From G963668435 sp963668435 (GTDB lineage Bacteria; Latescibacterota; Latescibacteria; Latescibacterales; Latescibacteraceae), in NCBI GenBank assembly GCA_963668435.2, contig CAXXSC010000003.1, positions 186,001 to 250,000 on the forward strand: 64,000 nucleotides of DNA, read 5' to 3'. Below are positions 8,829 through 16,954 of the stretch, piece after piece. Position 1 is the stretch's first letter, and every line of letters starts with the position of its first letter. The notes beneath the pieces were generated by a model. That model was given only the letters and a program-made list of their open reading frames with translations, made no database searches and was not told the origin of the DNA. The position numbers were made by a program, and so were the translations under genes.

Positions 8829-10412
8829 TTACTCCGCTTTCCTCCTGAGCCGTTCCAGTGGAATCCTGAAATCTCCCTGTTTCGCGTAGACAAGGCCATC
8901 GTACGCCGGATTGAACAGCACCCGCTGCATGGGATAGGCGTAGAGTATCCATGCAACCTCTTCCATGGCGATCCTGTCAGCCTTTTTGTAGAGTTCGATA
9001 CGCCTGTCCTGATCGGAAATACTGCGTGCTTCCTGAACCAGTTTGTCGAATTCAGGATTCGAGAATCCCGAATAATTACCCGCCGAGCCGACCTGCGATG
9101 AGTGCAGAAGGATATATAGGAAATTGTCGGCATCGGGGATGTCGGCCACCCAGCCCAGACGGTAGATATCGGGCTCGTGGGATTCGCAGGCCTTGAGATA
9201 GGCGGGCCAGTCGAGACTTCTCAGGCGGGTTTTTATACCGATTGTGTTCAGGTTCGACTGGATGAACTGCATGACCTGCTCGTGGCGTTCGTTGGTGTTG
9301 TACCAGAGGCTGATCTCGGGCAAGCCCTTGCCTTCGGGGTAGCCCGCCTCGGCGAGAAGTTCTTTCGCTCTGGCAGGATCGTATTTGGGGTCTTCGATGC
9401 TGTCGTCCCTGCCGGGAATGCCGGGCGGCAGAATGCCTGTCGGGATTTCCGCCGCTCCCTCTAACAGGCTTTCCACGATACTTTTACGGTCAACGGCGCA
9501 GGAAAATGCCTGCCTGAGTTTCAGGTTATCTTTGAACGGCGGCCGCGTGTGGTTGAATCCGACATATTCGATACGGAGATAGGGCCACATCCTGACCGAA
9601 TCGGGATAGCGTTCTTTGATCAGTTCGAGCTGGCCGGGCGGGATTTCCTCGACAAAATCGAGCTCTCCGGCGATAAATTTCTGGAACGCCACTCCCACAT
9701 CGGGAATGACCTCGAAATCGACATGTTCGAGTCCGACTGTGCCGCCGTGCCAGTCGGTGTTCGCCTCGACACTGACACGGATGCCGTGTTCCCATGTGAT
9801 GAATTTGAAAGGCCCGGTACCGATCGGCGTGAATGAGTCGCCATCGATGCCCTCTTTTGCTGCAACACGGCCCGCCTCCATGGCGAGGTAGGAGAGAAAC
9901 GGTGCATAGGGCTCTTCGAGATGGAGGATGACTGTCATATCATCGGGTGTTTCCATGCCCACGAGGTGCTCGGCTTTTCCCGCGAGCATCTCTTTTGCAC
10001 CCTTGATTGGCTGCAGCACCCAGCTTCGTTCGGAACGGTTCGACGGGCTCAAGCAGCGTTCAAAGCTATCGCGGAAATCAGCAGAGGTCACCGCCCGCCC
10101 GTTGTGGAAACGGACACCTTCTTTCAAATGGAATGTGTAGCTGAGGCCGTCATCGGCAATTTCCCATGATTCGGCAAGGCAGGGAACTATCTCCAGTGTT
10201 TCGGGATCCTGATCGACCAGGCCCTCGAAAATTTTCATCACGACAGTGGCGGAGGTGGTGTCGGTTGTGTGTATAGGATCGAGCGATGGAGGATCGCTTG
10301 CGAGACGGTAGCGGAACATGCCGCTGTCCTCCGTTGGCGGCGCGCCGCATGAAGTCAATAAGATAAGGCCGAATAACGCAGCCGAGGCCGCCGCCGTAAG
10401 AAATGTTCGCAT
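8829..10412 (-). CDS. ABC transporter solute-binding lipoprotein, DppA/OppA family
   Basis: A 527-residue SBP_bac_5 protein. It has a lipoprotein signal with lipobox LLTSC (Cys22), so it should be anchored to a membrane facing the periplasm. Family motifs include LDPIHTTDTTSA, YTFHLKEGVRFHNGR and LRQAFSCAVDRKSI. It delivers oligopeptides or similar ligands to the DppB/DppC-type permeases encoded downstream. The start has a GGGAGA ribosome site. It is the first gene of the minus-strand array and is divergent from the alcohol dehydrogenase gene, with a dyad in the shared intergenic region. Confidence 0.93.
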   Translation of the reverse strand: MRTFLTAAASAALFGLILLTSCGAPPTEDSGMFRYRLASDPPSLDPIHTTDTTSATVVMKIFEGLVDQDPETLEIVPCLAESWEIADDGLSYTFHLKEGVRFHNGRAVTSADFRDSFERCLSPSNRSERSWVLQPIKGAKEMLAGKAEHLVGMETPDDMTVILHLEEPYAPFLSYLAMEAGRVAAKEGIDGDSFTPIGTGPFKFITWEHGIRVSVEANTDWHGGTVGLEHVDFEVIPDVGVAFQKFIAGELDFVEEIPPGQLELIKERYPDSVRMWPYLRIEYVGFNHTRPPFKDNLKLRQAFSCAVDRKSIVESLLEGAAEIPTGILPPGIPGRDDSIEDPKYDPARAKELLAEAGYPEGKGLPEISLWYNTNERHEQVMQFIQSNLNTIGIKTRLRSLDWPAYLKACESHEPDIYRLGWVADIPDADNFLYILLHSSQVGSAGNYSGFSNPEFDKLVQEARSISDQDRRIELYKKADRIAMEEVAWILYAYPMQRVLFNPAYDGLVYAKQGDFRIPLERLRRKAE

Positions 10413-10464
10413 AGTATCTCCCAGTTATATGTCGATTCCGTTTTTTCGCTGTTTTTTCCGTGGA

Positions 10465-10488
10465 TTGTATATATTATGTAGTATACAA
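10465..10488. promoter_or_regulatory. Inverted repeat between divergent genes, candidate operator
   Basis: TTGTATA (10465-10471) and TATACAA (10482-10488) form a perfect 7-bp dyad with a 10-bp spacer. It lies in the 133-bp region between the divergent solute-binding-protein and alcohol dehydrogenase genes. The geometry suits a dimeric repressor or activator. No regulator gene is adjacent. Confidence 0.4.
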
Positions 10489-10545
10489 ACAGATGAAAAC
10501 CTCAGCTGACAATCCGCTTATAAGTATAATGATTGGAGAAGTCTT

Positions 10546-11868
10546 ATGGCAAGCAGTACCGAACAGGCCGCGCAATTACTTTCGGCATGGAAAGGCGGCG
10601 ACTATTCTTTCGGCACGGATGTCCTCGGGAATTGCGGCGCTTTTGCCCGTGAATACGGTGCTACGGCGCTGATAGTTTCCTCCGGCCTTGAGCGAGGCTG
10701 GATAAAGCCCGCGCTTGACCTTGTGTGTGCTTCGATTGATGAAAAGTCCGTATCGTATAGTATCGTTTCCGGTTCTAAACCAAACTCGCCACGCGAGGAT
10801 GTCTACCGTATCGCGCTCGAAATCGAACGGATGAAACCGGATTCGGTTGTGGCGCTCGGTGGCGGCAGTACGATCGATGCTGTCAAGGCCGCGGCGGTTC
10901 TTGCGGCATACAGCCCGGAGGACGTTCGGGCTCAGCTTGCCGCACCCGGTCATCTCGTTTCCGATATCGAGCCGTTTCTCGGTGTGGGCCTGGTGACGAA
11001 TATCGGCGAATCGACCGGCAGGAAAATCATTCCTGTGATCGCAGTCGAAACAGTCGCTTCATCGGCGGCGCATCTCACGAAATATGCCAATGTCACCGAC
11101 CCCGCCGCGGCGCAGAAAAAGCTGATCGTCGATATGGCGATTGTGCCGCCGAAAGCTGTGTTCGACTATTCGTTAACAGCAAGCAGTTCAAAGGATCTGA
11201 CCCTCGACGGCGCTCTTGACGGCATTTCCCATCTCTGGGAAGTGTTCATGGGGGCGAGCGGGAAGGATAATTACAGTCAGATTGAGGAAATTGCCGCATG
11301 CGGCATGGAACTGATCACAGACAGTCTTCCACAGGCCCTTGCCGATTCTGGTGACATGACCGCGCGGACGGCTCTTGGTCTCGGCACCGATCTCGGCGGT
11401 TACGCAATCATGGTCGGCGGCACCAACGGCGGGCATCTCGGCTCCTTTTCATTGGTCGATATTCTCAGCCACGGCCGCGCCTGTGCCGTAATCAATCCCT
11501 ATTACACCGTGCTGTTCGCCAAAGCGATCGAGCCGCAGCTTCATGTTGCCGCGGACATTTTCAGTAGGGCAGGGTATCTTGAGGGCGAATCAGGGCTTTC
11601 AGGCAGAAAACTTGGCGAGGCGGTTGCCGGCGCCATGCTGAAATTCGCGAAGAGTGTCGGTTTTCCCACCTCACTCGGAGAAGCGGGCGCCACAAAAGTC
11701 CATATAGAACGAATGCTTTCTGCCGCGGCAAATCCTCAGCTTGCGTCGAAACTCATGAATATGCCGGTCCCGATGGAATCAGCCGCTGGAGATATTGACC
11801 GTTTCATGAGGCCGACACTCATGGCGGCGCTGAGCGGTGATCTTACTGAAATCCCGACTATGGGATAA
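10546..11868 (+). CDS. Iron-containing alcohol dehydrogenase
   Basis: A 440-residue group III (iron-dependent) alcohol dehydrogenase. GGGST at residues 105-109 and the following IDAVKAAA form the NAD(P)-binding turn. Metal ligands are seen in DGALDGISHLWE (Asp, His) and in GGHLGSFSLVDILSHGRACA (two His). The enzyme interconverts an alcohol or hydroxyacid and its carbonyl; the substrate is not evident. GGAGAAG lies 6 bp before the ATG. It is 19 bp upstream of the nitroreductase start, so the two are probably cotranscribed. Confidence 0.92.
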   Translation: MASSTEQAAQLLSAWKGGDYSFGTDVLGNCGAFAREYGATALIVSSGLERGWIKPALDLVCASIDEKSVSYSIVSGSKPNSPREDVYRIALEIERMKPDSVVALGGGSTIDAVKAAAVLAAYSPEDVRAQLAAPGHLVSDIEPFLGVGLVTNIGESTGRKIIPVIAVETVASSAAHLTKYANVTDPAAAQKKLIVDMAIVPPKAVFDYSLTASSSKDLTLDGALDGISHLWEVFMGASGKDNYSQIEEIAACGMELITDSLPQALADSGDMTARTALGLGTDLGGYAIMVGGTNGGHLGSFSLVDILSHGRACAVINPYYTVLFAKAIEPQLHVAADIFSRAGYLEGESGLSGRKLGEAVAGAMLKFAKSVGFPTSLGEAGATKVHIERMLSAAANPQLASKLMNMPVPMESAAGDIDRFMRPTLMAALSGDLTEIPTMG

Positions 11869-11887
11869 GACGAGCAGGAGGAATGGC

Positions 11888-12499
11888 ATGTTCCGAAAAC
11901 AGGTGATTCTTGCCACTGTTATTTTTCTCATGTTTTTTGCTGCGGTGAGCGGGGCTGCGCAGGAGCGGGAGATTGACGATGTCCTGACCGTGATCCACAA
12001 CAGGAAAAGCGTCAGACATTATCTCGATAAACCGGTGTCGAAAGATGATCTGCTGATCATTATGAAAGCAGGCATGGCGGCGCCGACAGCGGCAGATAAA
12101 CGGCCTTGGGCTTTTGTCACGGTGACTGACAGGGCGCTTCTCGACTCGCTTTCACATTCCTCTCCGACCTCGAAAATGGTCAAGGACGCGGGCGCTGCCA
12201 TAATTGTCTGCGGTGATACAAGGAAAGCTCTGAACAGCAATGTCTGGACACAGGACTGTTCGGCGGCGACCCAGAATATCCTGCTCGCGGCGGAGGGAAT
12301 CGGGCTCGGTGCGGTCTGGTGCGGGATATACCCGGAGTATTTCAAGCACAATCACATACGCTGCCTTCTCGGAATCCCGATGGAGGTTGTGCCGCTGAGT
12401 CTCATCTCGATCGGCTGGCCCACCGGCGAAGAAAAAGCTAAAGACAAGTACGATCCTTCCAATATTCACTGGAATGCCTGGGGGAACCGGGAACAGTGA
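11888..12499 (+). CDS. Nitroreductase family protein with N-terminal signal sequence
   Basis: A 203-residue FMN-dependent nitroreductase-fold protein. ATG 11888 is chosen because GCAGGAGG lies just before it and because the product then begins with a clean Sec-type signal (FRKQVILATVIFLMFFAAVSGAA). The RKSVRHY motif near residue 40 is the FMN-phosphate binding region, and AATQNILLAAEGIGLGAVWCG is the usual core. Most family members are cytoplasmic, so a predicted exported or membrane-anchored form is unusual. It follows the iron alcohol dehydrogenase and precedes a GNAT gene. Confidence 0.88.
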   Translation: MFRKQVILATVIFLMFFAAVSGAAQEREIDDVLTVIHNRKSVRHYLDKPVSKDDLLIIMKAGMAAPTAADKRPWAFVTVTDRALLDSLSHSSPTSKMVKDAGAAIIVCGDTRKALNSNVWTQDCSAATQNILLAAEGIGLGAVWCGIYPEYFKHNHIRCLLGIPMEVVPLSLISIGWPTGEEKAKDKYDPSNIHWNAWGNREQ

Positions 12500-12551
12500 G
12501 TCTCCGGACGGTTCGCGTTATTGAAAATTCTGCTTAGTGCGGAGAAAGATC

Positions 12552-13103
12552 ATGAGAACACTGCTTTCAGACGGCACATATACGATCCAGCAGTTCCATC
12601 CCCGTGATGTCGATGAGCTTTACGAGGCTATCGATGAGTCGCGGAAGGAGCTCGCGCCATACCTTCCCTGGTGCCATGAGGATTACTCGAAAGCCGACAC
12701 CCGTCAGTGGATCGCCATGCAGGGAAGTCTCTGGAACGACAAACCCGAATATAATTTCGCCGTCGTTGATGCGAAAACGGGACGTCTTCTCGGCGGTGTC
12801 GGGCTCAACCGTATCATCGAGATCGACCGTCTCGCCAATATTGGATGGTGGACAAGGACGAGCGAAATTGGGCGTGGTGTGGCTGTTGAGGCGGCGAAAC
12901 TGGCGACACGTTTCGCGTTTGAGGATGCCGGATTCATCCGGATCGAGATATCGATACACACGGAAAACGAGAAAAGCATCAGAGTGGCGGAAAAACTCGG
13001 TGCAGCAAGAGAAGGCGTGTTGAGGAACCGGTTATTTCTTCACGGCAAAGCCCATGACGCTGTGCTGTTTTCACTTATCCCCGAGGATATGAAGCGTTGG
13101 TGA
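12552..13103 (+). CDS. GNAT family N-acetyltransferase (RimJ/RimL-like)
   Basis: A 183-residue acetyl-CoA-dependent acetyltransferase. ATG 12552 has GGAG 7 bases upstream, better than the GTG at 12537. The acetyl-CoA pyrophosphate-binding loop is EIGRGVAVEA, followed by an AFEDAGFIRIEISIH strand and the NEKSIRVAEKLGA segment typical of RimJ/RimL relatives. The acceptor may be a protein N-terminus or a small amine. ArsN enzymes, which acetylate aromatic arsenicals, are also GNATs, but no ArsN-specific feature is recognised here. It converges on the xylulokinase gene with an 11-bp gap. Confidence 0.9.
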   Translation: MRTLLSDGTYTIQQFHPRDVDELYEAIDESRKELAPYLPWCHEDYSKADTRQWIAMQGSLWNDKPEYNFAVVDAKTGRLLGGVGLNRIIEIDRLANIGWWTRTSEIGRGVAVEAAKLATRFAFEDAGFIRIEISIHTENEKSIRVAEKLGAAREGVLRNRLFLHGKAHDAVLFSLIPEDMKRW

Positions 13104-13114
13104 AGAGCCGATTC

Positions 13115-14569
13115 TCAGCGGGCTTTTTTCAGGCTTTCATAAATCTCATTGTAATAATCAGCTGTCGAGGGCTCGGGCTCGATGGATTTTGTTGTGCTGT
13201 CGGCGAGTGCGGCGGCCTCACGCCATCCGGAATAGATGCCGCTGCCGATGCCTGCGATAAGCGCCGCACCGAATGATGCCTGTTCCTGCCTTTCCGACAG
13301 TTTCAGCGGGAGATCGAGCACATTTGCGAGGATTTCCAGCCAGACAGGACTGTTCAGCACACCGCCGGAACAGACCGCATGGTCCACCTTAACGCCCATT
13401 GTCCGCATTGCCTCGAGGTTTTCTCTGAGCTCAAACGCGACACCCTCCATGACAGCACGGACAAAATGCCCGCGTTCATGGGTAATTGCGAGTCCGCTGA
13501 ACGAGGCGCTTGCGGAGGGATCGAGCACCGGTGATCGCCGTCCTGTAAGGTACGGTGTGAAGCGGAGGCCGTCCGAACCGGCTGCAATAGTGGCTGCCTC
13601 GTCAGAGAGGGAGGCGAAATCTGAACCTTTGCAGAGCGTATCCCTGAACCATGACAGGCTCATGCCTGCCGCGAGAGTTGCTCCCATAACATAGGCACGG
13701 CTGTCAGTGAGATGGCAGAATGTATTAAGGCTGTAATCTGGTGAAGCGGCAGGTACCTTGAGAGGCGCGAACAACTGTCCTCCGGTGCCGACTGTCAATA
13801 ACAGCGATCCCGGTTCGATGACGCCGTTGGCAAGCGCGGCACATGGCTGGTCACCGCCGCCCATTACAACAGGGATGCCGTCGGGAATGCCGGTTTCCTC
13901 CTCAATGTCCTCGGTCTCGCCGACCATCTGGTCTGAGTTGATCACGAAAGGCAGCCAGCCGGAGGGGATGCCGAGACTGTCAATGACCTTTTCCGCCCAG
14001 TCGCGGAGGTCGATATCGAAAAGCAGGGTTGCTGAGGCGTCGCTGGGCTCGGTATGATAGTAGCCGCAGAAACGGAAGCGCAGATAGTCTTTGGGGCTCA
14101 GAACACGGACCGTTTTCCGCCAGAGCGGGATGTTGTTGTGCTTGATCCAGACAAGTGTGGCAGCCTGCGTGCCGGGAAAAGCCCGGTTCATGATCATCTT
14201 TTCTTTGCGTTCAGATCCGACAGTCTCTTCAATCTCGTCCAGGACAGACTCACTTCGCCTGTCGGCCCAGATGATCGCGGGCGATACCGGATCACCGTAA
14301 TCATCAAGCAGCACAGTACCGTGCATCTGGCCTGAGAAAGAGATACCGGTAAGATCACCGCCGCTGATACCCGCGGCCTTGAGGGCATCACGGACAGCCT
14401 CGGCGCAGAGTTTCCACCATTCCTCAGGCGATTGTTCGGCATGGCCGGGCATGGGTGACTGTATCGAATACTGCCGGGTCCCGAGGCCGAGAAGTGTCGC
14501 GCTGTCATCGAAAATCGCCGCCCTGACACCGGAGGTGCCGAGATCTATGCCAAGTAAGTTTTGAGCCAT
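13115..14569 (-). CDS. xylB: Xylulokinase (FGGY carbohydrate kinase)
   Basis: A 484-residue FGGY kinase that phosphorylates D-xylulose with ATP to feed the pentose phosphate pathway. The start MAQNLLGIDLGTSGVR at 14569 has GGGGAGG upstream; a longer reading frame to 14623 lacks support. Motifs are IDLGTSGVRAAIFD (phosphate-binding), GISFSGQMHGTVLLD (the xylulokinase GQMHG substrate loop), VVMGGGDQPCAAL and a C-terminal CSGGVLNSPVWLEILANVL. No xylose isomerase or sugar transporter is beside it. It is transcribed divergently from the arsenic group. Confidence 0.93.
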   Translation of the reverse strand: MAQNLLGIDLGTSGVRAAIFDDSATLLGLGTRQYSIQSPMPGHAEQSPEEWWKLCAEAVRDALKAAGISGGDLTGISFSGQMHGTVLLDDYGDPVSPAIIWADRRSESVLDEIEETVGSERKEKMIMNRAFPGTQAATLVWIKHNNIPLWRKTVRVLSPKDYLRFRFCGYYHTEPSDASATLLFDIDLRDWAEKVIDSLGIPSGWLPFVINSDQMVGETEDIEEETGIPDGIPVVMGGGDQPCAALANGVIEPGSLLLTVGTGGQLFAPLKVPAASPDYSLNTFCHLTDSRAYVMGATLAAGMSLSWFRDTLCKGSDFASLSDEAATIAAGSDGLRFTPYLTGRRSPVLDPSASASFSGLAITHERGHFVRAVMEGVAFELRENLEAMRTMGVKVDHAVCSGGVLNSPVWLEILANVLDLPLKLSERQEQASFGAALIAGIGSGIYSGWREAAALADSTTKSIEPEPSTADYYNEIYESLKKAR

Positions 14570-14745
14570 GCCGCCTCCCCTGAAGTGAGCCAGTAACATA
14601 CGAAATTCAGGCCGCTGACGCAAACAAACAAGGTGATTGAATAGAAGGTTGTGAAGTGCCTTATAGATTGAATCTGCTGAGCCTTTACAACTACAGGAAA
14701 AGTGACATGAGTATTTTCGATGGGTAACAGGGAGGAGAAAATGAC

Positions 14746-14774
14746 TTGCGGAAATACTGTTTGTTGCGTATTTT
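14746..14774 (+). promoter_or_regulatory. Candidate sigma70 promoter of the arsenic group
   Basis: TTGCGG (14746-14751) and TATTTT (14769-14774) are separated by 17 bp. The -10 element lies inside the dyad at 14764-14787, so binding of a repressor there would block transcription. The match is moderate. Confidence 0.4.
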
Positions 14775-14787
14775 TAAAATTATGCAA
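14764..14787. promoter_or_regulatory. Candidate ArsR operator
   Basis: A 24-bp dyad, TTGCGTATTTTT then AAAATTATGCAA, matches its own reverse complement at 10 of 12 positions per arm. It lies 17-40 bp before the arsR start and overlaps the candidate -10 box. ArsR-family repressors bind AT-rich dyads of this size in their own promoters, so autoregulation released by As(III) is likely. Confidence 0.6.
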
Positions 14788-14803
14788 ACACTGGAGGTTG
14801 AAA

Positions 14804-15136
14804 ATGCCTGTTATCGATAAAGAATCACTCGCCCGGAAAGCTTCGGTTATCAAGGCTTTAGGGCACCCGACACGACTTTTTATCGTTGAGACGCTTGAGC
14901 ATGGTGAAAAATGTGTCTGTGAGCTGACCGACATGATCGGCCAGGATATCTCGACAGTTTCGCGGCATCTCTCGGTACTTAAAAATGCCGGGATCGTCCG
15001 TGACGAAAAACGCGCCAACCAGGTGTTCTATTCATTGAGAACACCCTGTATCCTGTCATTTTTGTCCTGTATTGAGGCTGTTGTCAACGGCGAGGATGTG
15101 GCTCTTGCCACATGTTGTGACTGTGGTGATGTATGA
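14804..15136 (+). CDS. arsR: ArsR-family metalloregulatory repressor
   Basis: A 110-residue winged-helix repressor. ATG 14804 has GGAGG 7 bases upstream. The helix-turn-helix reads DISTVSRHLSVLKNAGIV. Cys37 and Cys39 in GEKCVCELTD match the CVC As(III)/Sb(III)-sensing motif at the start of the recognition region in classic ArsR. Three more cysteines end the protein (ATCCDCGDV) and could be a further thiolate site. It heads the arsenic group and sits behind a dyad that overlaps its promoter. Confidence 0.92.
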   Translation: MPVIDKESLARKASVIKALGHPTRLFIVETLEHGEKCVCELTDMIGQDISTVSRHLSVLKNAGIVRDEKRANQVFYSLRTPCILSFLSCIEAVVNGEDVALATCCDCGDV

Positions 15137-15213
15137 AATCCGGACTTTGATCGAATCGCTCATTGTTTCAGAAGTTACAACTGTCATCGTTAAGCTTATA
15201 TAAGGTTATTGTT

Positions 15214-15447
15214 ATGAAAAACATCAAGATTCTCGGCACTGGCTGCCCGAAATGCGTCGCCCTGGCCGAAAACACCCAGAGTGCCGCAGGTGAACTCGGA
15301 ATCGAGTTCGAGATCGAAAAAGTCACCGATATCAACGATATCATTTCCTATGGCGTTATGATGACACCGGCGCTTGTTATTGATGGCGAGGTCAAATCCA
15401 CAGGGCGCCTTCTTACGCCCGATGAGATCAAGTCCATGCTTGGCTGA
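15214..15447 (+). CDS. Small thioredoxin-like redox protein (TM0996/MTH895 type)
   Basis: A 77-residue protein with a thioredoxin fold and a CPKC active site at Cys11-Cys14 (LGTGCPKCVAL). It has a cis-proline-type MMTPALVIDG segment and a KSTGRLLTPDEI end. ATG 15214 is preceded by a weak AAGG. These small disulfide proteins recur beside ArsF/ArsG-type genes, and one of them may be what is called ArsE. A role as cytoplasmic electron donor to the ArsF-type protein is plausible but is an inference. It ends 16 bp before the next gene. Confidence 0.85.
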   Translation: MKNIKILGTGCPKCVALAENTQSAAGELGIEFEIEKVTDINDIISYGVMMTPALVIDGEVKSTGRLLTPDEIKSMLG

Positions 15448-15463
15448 CAGGGAGGGTTGCGTC

Positions 15464-15955
15464 GTGAAAAAGGCAGTGACTGTTATTCTGCTTGTTGTTG
15501 CGGTACTTGCGGTGCTGGTTCCGCTTATCCGTGGAACGGCCGAACGGGGCAGTGAAGTGTCCGGCAACAGCCCGGATGAGACTATGTCTCAAAATGCGCA
15601 GCTGGCCCCCGATGCCGACATGAATATCGTCTACTACTTCATGACCTCTCAACGCTGTCCCTCCTGCATGAAAATCGAGGCGTTTACAAAAGAGGCTCTC
15701 GACAACGACTATGCCTCGGCACTTAATAAAGGAGAACTCGACTGGCGTATTATCGAGGTGGATAACCGGGCAAATATCCATTTCGTAAAAAAGTACGAGC
15801 TTGTCACAAAATCCGTTGTTCTCTCCAAAGTGCGTGACGGCAAAGAGGTGGAATGGAGAAACCTTGACCAGGTCTGGCAGCTCCTCGACGATAAAGATCA
15901 GTTCGAGAATTATGTGACCACAGAGGTCTCCGATTTCTTCGGTGACACCCTGTGA
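15464..15955 (+). CDS. ArsF-family membrane-anchored thiol protein
   Basis: A 163-residue protein starting at GTG 15464, with GGGAGGG 7 bases upstream. One membrane anchor (residues 4-21, AVTVILLVVAVLAVLVPL) is followed by a thioredoxin-like domain with CPSC at Cys65-Cys68 (SQRCPSCMKIE) and a conserved VEWRNLDQVW segment. The family is known as ArsF, reported with ArsE and ArsG in resistance to nitroaromatic arsenicals; I recall this from the literature and did not check it. Its stop overlaps the next gene's GTG by 4 bp, so coupling with the transporter is strong. Confidence 0.82.
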   Translation: MKKAVTVILLVVAVLAVLVPLIRGTAERGSEVSGNSPDETMSQNAQLAPDADMNIVYYFMTSQRCPSCMKIEAFTKEALDNDYASALNKGELDWRIIEVDNRANIHFVKKYELVTKSVVLSKVRDGKEVEWRNLDQVWQLLDDKDQFENYVTTEVSDFFGDTL

Positions 15956-16641
15956 GCGCTTTCCTGCTCACATCCGCTGCAGCTTTCTGGCTCGGGATTC
16001 TTACCTCGATCAGCCCTTGTCCCCTTGCCGGTAATATTGCCGCCCTGTCATATGTCAGTGGTAACGCGAAATCCGCCCGCCGGACACTTTTACTCGGCAC
16101 ATTTTACACTGCCGGACGTGTGCTGTCATATACTATAGTCGCGGGAATTGCTGTTCTCGGTTTCATGGCCCTGAGCGATCTTTCCTTCTTTCTCCAGATG
16201 CACCTGAACAAATTCCTCGGACCTGTTTTTATAATTACCGGTATGCTCATGCTGGAGCTGATAAATGTTTCAGTGCCCGGTGGGAATGTTGCCGGACGGC
16301 TTCAGGATTGGGTCGGACGAATGGGGGCTGCAGGCGCTTTTGTGCTTGGCCTTCTTCTCGCACTCGCGTTCTGTCCCGTGTCGGCGGCCCTGTTTTTCGG
16401 TGCCTTGGTGCCGACAGCGCTCTCGAGTAAGTCGCCGGTCCTTCTGCCTGTCTTGTATGGTATCGGAACGGCCCTGCCCGTTATCGTGTTCGCGCTTGTC
16501 CTGGCGTTTGGCAGGCAATCTCTGAGCGTTTTCTACACCCGGCTTTCCTCTATTGAGAACATAGCGAGAAAGGGCACCGGGGCTCTCCTTATCCTCATTG
16601 GGCTGTATTATGTCCTGAAATACAGTTTCGGAATCCTGTAG
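15952..16641 (+). CDS. ArsG-type transporter of the CcdA/DsbD membrane family
   Basis: A 229-residue integral membrane protein with about six helices. The paired Cys-Pro motifs of the CcdA/DsbD family are present: SISPCPLAGNIAALSY near residue 22 and ALAFCPVSAALFFGALVP in the second half. Members beside ArsF-type genes are called ArsG and are proposed to export aromatic amino-arsenicals. The alternative is transmembrane electron transfer to the ArsF-type protein. The GTG start overlaps arsF as GTGA. No ArsB or Acr3 pump is found in the window, so this is the only membrane exporter candidate of the group. Confidence 0.82.
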   Translation: MSAFLLTSAAAFWLGILTSISPCPLAGNIAALSYVSGNAKSARRTLLLGTFYTAGRVLSYTIVAGIAVLGFMALSDLSFFLQMHLNKFLGPVFIITGMLMLELINVSVPGGNVAGRLQDWVGRMGAAGAFVLGLLLALAFCPVSAALFFGALVPTALSSKSPVLLPVLYGIGTALPVIVFALVLAFGRQSLSVFYTRLSSIENIARKGTGALLILIGLYYVLKYSFGIL

Positions 16642-16954
16642 TTTTCTCCGATCATCGTTGTCAGCTCTCCATCCACATACTATATTCTATATGTCAGGTG
16701 TAGCTTCCATTTTTGGCGTCCTGCATATCTTTCAGTGCAGACCGTGCTTATGGATGTGTGACGTATTTTCCTTGATAAGCAGTCGCTTTAGTAGTCATGT
16801 TATATTTCGTTCATGTCTGTAATGCGAAATGAACTATCTCGCAGCAAGCTACGAGGAATTTTTTGATTAACAGATATATTCTCACTGCTTTCTGGAACCG
16901 CTCCGTCAGCGGGGCGTCGCATATTTCAGGAAACCTTTACAAATTGGACAGGCT
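16642..16954. other. Gene-free interval with a REP-like palindrome
   Basis: These 313 bp between arsG and arsC hold no supportable gene. At 16838-16855 the arms CTCGCAGC and GCTACGAG pair with one mismatch around AA and are followed by GGAATTTTTTG. The shape resembles the GCAGCAAGCTGC-type REP palindromes known from many genomes and could also act as a weak terminator. The rest looks like decayed sequence with no repeat boundary visible. Confidence 0.4.

Noticed and set aside
8789..9133. Upstream extension of the propeller protein's reading frame by 115 residues
   Set aside because: It lies wholly inside the solute-binding-protein gene, has no propeller or signal features, and the ATG at 8788 has GGGAGG and a signal peptide.
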